NCBI GenBank assembly: GCA_945900935.1
Contig: CAMDKT010000009.1
Coordinates: forward strand, 1 to 26,625
Source of the DNA: Candidatus Sulfopaludibacter sp. SbA3
GTDB lineage: Bacteria > Acidobacteriota > Terriglobia > Bryobacterales > Bryobacteraceae
Reading direction: 5' to 3'
Length of the DNA: 26,625 nt
Shown in pieces: positions 23,485 through 26,625 of the stretch (position 1 is its first letter; each line of letters begins with the position of its first letter). The translations under genes and the position numbers were made by a program. Below the pieces are notes generated by a model. It was given only the letters and a program-made list of their open reading frames with translations, did no database searches and was not told the DNA's origin.

Positions 23485-23610
23485 AATGACGGGAGAACGC
23501 GCCGATGCGGGGCAAGCGGACGGGCGTGTTGGCATCGCGGCCGGCGCGGGGGTTGCGCGGCACGGTGAGACAAAGGCCGCGCATGAGTAGTGAGTTTACG
23601 GGCGAGCGCG
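23447..23610 (+). repeat. Imperfect tandem duplication of the ABC-methyltransferase junction
   Basis: 23447-23503 and 23551-23610 are alike. Both begin GGTTGCGCGGC, continue through an AGGCC block to GCATGA, and then share GTGA, ACGGG and CGCG at matching places. The two ATG codons are 109 bp apart. The first copy joins the end of the ABC gene to a 38-codon ORF; the second joins that ORF to the methyltransferase start. Confidence 0.7.
23474..23590 (+). pseudogene. 38-codon ORF made of a methyltransferase-like start and an ABC-like end
   Basis: The ORF starts MNGEMTGER, like the methyltransferase start MSSEFTGER, and ends GETKAAHE, like the ABC end GQTEASHER. It overlaps the ABC stop by 11 bp and the methyltransferase start by 8 bp. 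It is either a duplication scar or the fused two ends of a deleted second methyltransferase gene. As a reading frame it may still pass ribosomes from the ABC gene to the methyltransferase. I assign no function. Confidence 0.5.
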
Positions 23611-24836
23611 TGATTCCCGGGATGGTGGACGTCGACCTTTGGAACGAACATTTCTCCCGGTATGCCTTTGCGGCGCGGTTGGCGGGGCGGAAACGCGTTC
23701 TGGACATTGGGTGCGGAACCGGATATGGCTCGGCGGAGTTGGCGAAGACCGCTAGTAACGTGACTGGTATCGACATCGGGGAAGACGCGATCGCGTATGC
23801 CGTTGGGCATTATTCGCGGCCCAATTTGCAGTTTCAACAGGCTGGGGCGGCGGCGCTTCCCTTCCCCGATGGGTCCTTTGAGCTGGTTGTGGCGTTTGAA
23901 GTGATCGAACATTTGACGGACTGGGAGCCGTTGATTGCCGAGGCGCGGCGGGTGCTTACGCCGGGCGGCCAATTTGTGGTCTCGACGCCGAATAAGACGT
24001 ACTACGCGGAGACGCGGCGGCAGACAGGCCCAAACCCATATCATGAACACGAGTTCGAATTCGAGGAATTCAAGCAAGCGTTGGAAGAGCACTTTCCGCA
24101 CACGCTACTGTTTACCGAGAACCACGCGGCCAGCATCGTATTTCGGGCAGTGGGAAGCGGTGGCGCGCCTTCGGCCGATGTTCGATTGGACGGCGATCCG
24201 GCGAGTGTGGATGAGGCGCATTTCTTCATTGCGGTTTGCGCGGGACAGCTGATGACGGAGGTGCCGGCGTTCCTCTATGTTCCGACGGCGGCGAATGTGT
24301 TGCGCGAGCGGGAGCAGCACATACAGCGGTTGGAAGGCGAGTTGGCAGCGAAGGATGGGTGGCTGCGGGAGTCGCAGCAGAATCACGCGGAACTGGTGGG
24401 ATTACATGAGCAGCAGACGGGGGAGTTGACGAGCCGCAATGAATGGGCGCTGGGGCTGAATCAACAGGTGAAGAACGCCGGGCTGCGAATTGCGGAGTTG
24501 CAGGAAGAACTCACCGCGCAGCAGACGGCGGGCCAGGCGTCGGTGAATGGGTATGAGGCGGAGATTGCGCGTTTGGACGGGGAGCGGGCGGCCGCGATCG
24601 CTTGGGGGCAGGCGAAAGATACGGAGTTGTTGGCGCAGTTGGAGGCGAGCCGCGCTGAGTTTGCGAAGTGTCTGGCGCTGTTCCAGCAGGCGGAAATGAC
24701 GATCGAAGAGCGCACGCTGTGGGCGCAGTCATTGGCGGCGGAGATAGATAATCTGCGGGCGCGGTTGGAATCGGTTCGAGCGTCGAAGTGGGTACGGCTG
24801 GGGCGAAGCATGGGAATCGGTCCGAAGGCCGGATAG
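23583..24836 (+). CDS. SAM-dependent methyltransferase with coiled-coil tail
   Basis: A 417-residue protein. Residues about 1-200 form a class I methyltransferase: the lead sequence SEFTGERVIPGM, motif I VLDIGCGTGYG (39-49), acidic GIDIGEDA after strand 2, ALPFPDGSFELVVAFEVIEH and LTPGGQFVVSTPN. From about 235 to 400 the sequence is Glu/Gln/Ala/Leu-rich with heptad spacing (LREREQHIQRLEGELAAKDG), a long coiled coil. Its place after a Wzt-like ATPase suggests that it methylates the growing polysaccharide, perhaps as a chain-end cap with the coiled coil as a ruler, as in the WbdD systems. That role is inference. The ATG at 23583 was chosen over open sequence upstream because homologous sequence begins there. 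Confidence 0.85.
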   Translation: MSSEFTGERVIPGMVDVDLWNEHFSRYAFAARLAGRKRVLDIGCGTGYGSAELAKTASNVTGIDIGEDAIAYAVGHYSRPNLQFQQAGAAALPFPDGSFELVVAFEVIEHLTDWEPLIAEARRVLTPGGQFVVSTPNKTYYAETRRQTGPNPYHEHEFEFEEFKQALEEHFPHTLLFTENHAASIVFRAVGSGGAPSADVRLDGDPASVDEAHFFIAVCAGQLMTEVPAFLYVPTAANVLREREQHIQRLEGELAAKDGWLRESQQNHAELVGLHEQQTGELTSRNEWALGLNQQVKNAGLRIAELQEELTAQQTAGQASVNGYEAEIARLDGERAAAIAWGQAKDTELLAQLEASRAEFAKCLALFQQAEMTIEERTLWAQSLAAEIDNLRARLESVRASKWVRLGRSMGIGPKAG

Positions 24837-24839
24837 CCC

Positions 24840-26625
24840 ATGGCGTTACTGTGGCGCATTCTGCGCAATTTACCGCTGCTGATCCTGTCGCCGTTTTTGC
24901 TGGGCATACCGATGATTGCCATGGCGATGGCGGATTTGCTGGGCCGGCGGAGACCGTTGCCGGTAAGCACGCGGCCAGACACGCGGGCGGCGAGCGTGGT
25001 GATTCCGAATTGGAATGGGCTGGACCTGTTGGAGAAATATCTTCCATCAATCTTGGAAGCGACGAAGGGGAATCCGGCGAACGAGATTATCGTGGTGGAC
25101 AATGGCAGCACGGATGGCAGCGCCGCGTATTTGAAGGTGGCCTTTCCGGGGGTGCGGGTGTTGGAGCTGGACCGGAATTATGGATTTGGCGAGGGGTCCA
25201 ATCGCGGCTTCGCGGCGGCGAAGAATGACATCGTTGTCCTGTTGAATAGCGATATGCGGGTGGCACCGGATTTTCTGGCTCCGTTGCTGGAGGGCTTTTC
25301 GGACGAGAATGTGTTTGCTGTGGCTTGTCAGATATTTTTCACTGATCCATTGAAGCTACGGGAGGAGACAGGGCTGACGCAGGGGTGGTGGGAGAATGGC
25401 GGGCTGCGGGTTCGGCATCGTATCGATGCGCGCGTGACGGGGGCATTTCCTTGCTTTTATGGTGGGGGCGGTTCGTGCGCTTTTGACCGGCGGAAATTCG
25501 CGGAACTGGGCGGGTTCGACGGGTTGTTGGAACCGTTCTATTTGGAGGATACCGACCTTGGGTACATGGCGTGGAAGCGCGGCTGGAAGGTGTTGTATGA
25601 ACCACGCAGCGTGGTGTGGCACGAGCATCGCGGGACGATCGGTAAGAAGTTTTCACCGGCGTATATTCAGTCGATTCTGAAGAAGAACTTTCTGCTGTTT
25701 TGCTGGAAGAACATACATGAATGGCCGCGGCTGGGGTCACACTTCTTTTTTGCATTAGGAGGGGCGTGGCTGAGTGTCCTTTTTGGGGACTCGTTTGAAC
25801 GGCCGAATCCGATGGCTTTGTGGCGGGCGTTCCTGCAACTTCCGATGGCATTGCGGAGCCGTTGGCTGGCGCGGGGGTTGGCGGCGATCAGCGATACGGA
25901 GGCGTTTCGGCGACCGATGCCCGGGTATTTTCTGGATCGGTTTGTTGAAATGCCCCGGCGGCAGGACCGCCCGAGTGTGTTGTTCCTATCGCCCTATCCG
26001 GTGTGTCCGCCGATTCATGGCGGGGGCGTGTTTATCTACCAGACCTTGCTGGAACTGGTGAAACATGCGGACGTGCATTTAGTGATTTTGTTGGATGAAG
26101 AATGGCAGGAAGCGGCACATGCGGAGTTGACGGCGTGCTGCAAGACGGCTGAATATCTGGTTCGGCTACCGGGGCAGCCGAGGGGATTTGGGTCGCTGAC
26201 GCCGTTCGCGGTGCGCGAGTTTGCCAATGACGATTTGCGGTGGGCGATTCAGCGGACGCTGTTGTTGCACAAGGTGGATGTTGTTCAACTTGACTACACG
26301 AATATGGGGCAGTACGGGGAAGACTACCGGCAGATTGCGAATGTGTTGTTTGAGCATGATGTGTATTTCCAGTCCATCGGGCGGTCGCTGGCGAAAGATG
26401 GGGCGTGGATGCGGCGGCCGGGGGCGGCGTATGAGTATTTGCGGGCGCTGCGGTATGAGTTGACGCTGCTGCCGAAGATGGACCGGATTCAGATGTGCAG
26501 CCAGGCGAATGCGGATTATCTGCTGGAGTTCGCGCCGGAATTGAAGCCGAAGATGCAGACGGGGTTGCGAGCGGGGATCGATACTTCGCGTTATGTGTTT
26601 CAGGCTGATGGGCGGGAGCCGGATA
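24840..26625 (+). CDS. GT2-GT4 double-domain glycosyltransferase (partial, runs off window)
   Basis: One frame is open from the ATG at 24840 to the end of the window, 595 codons. A hydrophobic segment (about 11-32) may anchor the N-terminus. A GT2 domain follows (about 50-300): VVIPNWNGLDLLEKYLPS, IIVVDNGSTDGS, LNRDx-type NSD at 136-138, the GGGGSCAFDRRKF segment and YLEDTDLGYMAWKRGWK with the likely catalytic Asp. From about residue 378 a second domain starts like a GT4 enzyme: PSVLFLSPYPVCPPIHGGGV, then VDVVQLDYTNMG and VLFEHDVYFQS. The end is missing. It starts three bases after the methyltransferase stop. Two transferase domains in one chain would add two linkages of the same polysaccharide; the sugars are unknown. 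Confidence 0.85.
   Translation, partial: MALLWRILRNLPLLILSPFLLGIPMIAMAMADLLGRRRPLPVSTRPDTRAASVVIPNWNGLDLLEKYLPSILEATKGNPANEIIVVDNGSTDGSAAYLKVAFPGVRVLELDRNYGFGEGSNRGFAAAKNDIVVLLNSDMRVAPDFLAPLLEGFSDENVFAVACQIFFTDPLKLREETGLTQGWWENGGLRVRHRIDARVTGAFPCFYGGGGSCAFDRRKFAELGGFDGLLEPFYLEDTDLGYMAWKRGWKVLYEPRSVVWHEHRGTIGKKFSPAYIQSILKKNFLLFCWKNIHEWPRLGSHFFFALGGAWLSVLFGDSFERPNPMALWRAFLQLPMALRSRWLARGLAAISDTEAFRRPMPGYFLDRFVEMPRRQDRPSVLFLSPYPVCPPIHGGGVFIYQTLLELVKHADVHLVILLDEEWQEAAHAELTACCKTAEYLVRLPGQPRGFGSLTPFAVREFANDDLRWAIQRTLLLHKVDVVQLDYTNMGQYGEDYRQIANVLFEHDVYFQSIGRSLAKDGAWMRRPGAAYEYLRALRYELTLLPKMDRIQMCSQANADYLLEFAPELKPKMQTGLRAGIDTSRYVFQADGREPD

Overview
The window looks like a chromosomal segment of a GC-rich acidobacterium, probably of the Solibacter/Bryobacter type. 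This rests on gene content and not on a database match. The clues are a sigma factor of the TIGR02999 kind paired with a Ser/Thr kinase-TPR protein, a second RecA-like protein, and many TTG/GTG starts. Most of it is housekeeping DNA, with a small damaged accessory patch in the middle.

Layout. 1-123 is the tail of an unrecognised gene. 281-4775 (minus strand) holds prfB (RF2, with its programmed frameshift intact), a Sua5-type threonylcarbamoyl-AMP synthase, an MFS transporter and a divergent RecA paralogue. A triplicated 22-bp repeat lies between the synthase and the transporter. 4784-5492 (plus) is a complete vapBC toxin-antitoxin pair with its own promoter/operator. 5476-8024 (minus) is speA followed by a small phosphoesterase. 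8117-10097 (plus) is an MFS transporter plus SDR dehydrogenase pair. 10094-11640 (minus) holds a lipoprotein, a small unknown protein and a nucleotidyltransferase.

11640-13053 is the damaged patch. The 5' end of an AAA ATPase gene stops exactly at the terminal inverted repeat of a 1.1-kb insertion sequence whose transposase is decayed. 13053-18327 (minus) reads, in order of transcription, purD, tRNA-Arg(CCT), ECF sigma factor, a stand-alone copy of the kinase N-terminal domain, and the large kinase-TPR protein. 18367-21920 (plus) is mnmG, a parS site, parA and parB, the usual origin-proximal segregation cluster but without rsmG. A tRNA-Met(CAT) follows on the minus strand. 22156-26625 (plus) begins a polysaccharide cluster: a Wzt-like ABC ATPase, a methyltransferase with a coiled-coil tail, and a GT2-GT4 double glycosyltransferase that runs off the window.

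Most interesting points: the ECF sigma start codon lies three bases after the encoded CCA of tRNA-Arg; G/C strand asymmetry changes sign across the damaged patch, about 7 kb from parS/parAB; a kinase N-terminal domain stands alone between sigma factor and kinase; the ABC-methyltransferase junction is duplicated; and a 22-bp repeat carries both a stop codon and a -10-like element. I found no CRISPR array, prophage or clear multi-gene defence island.
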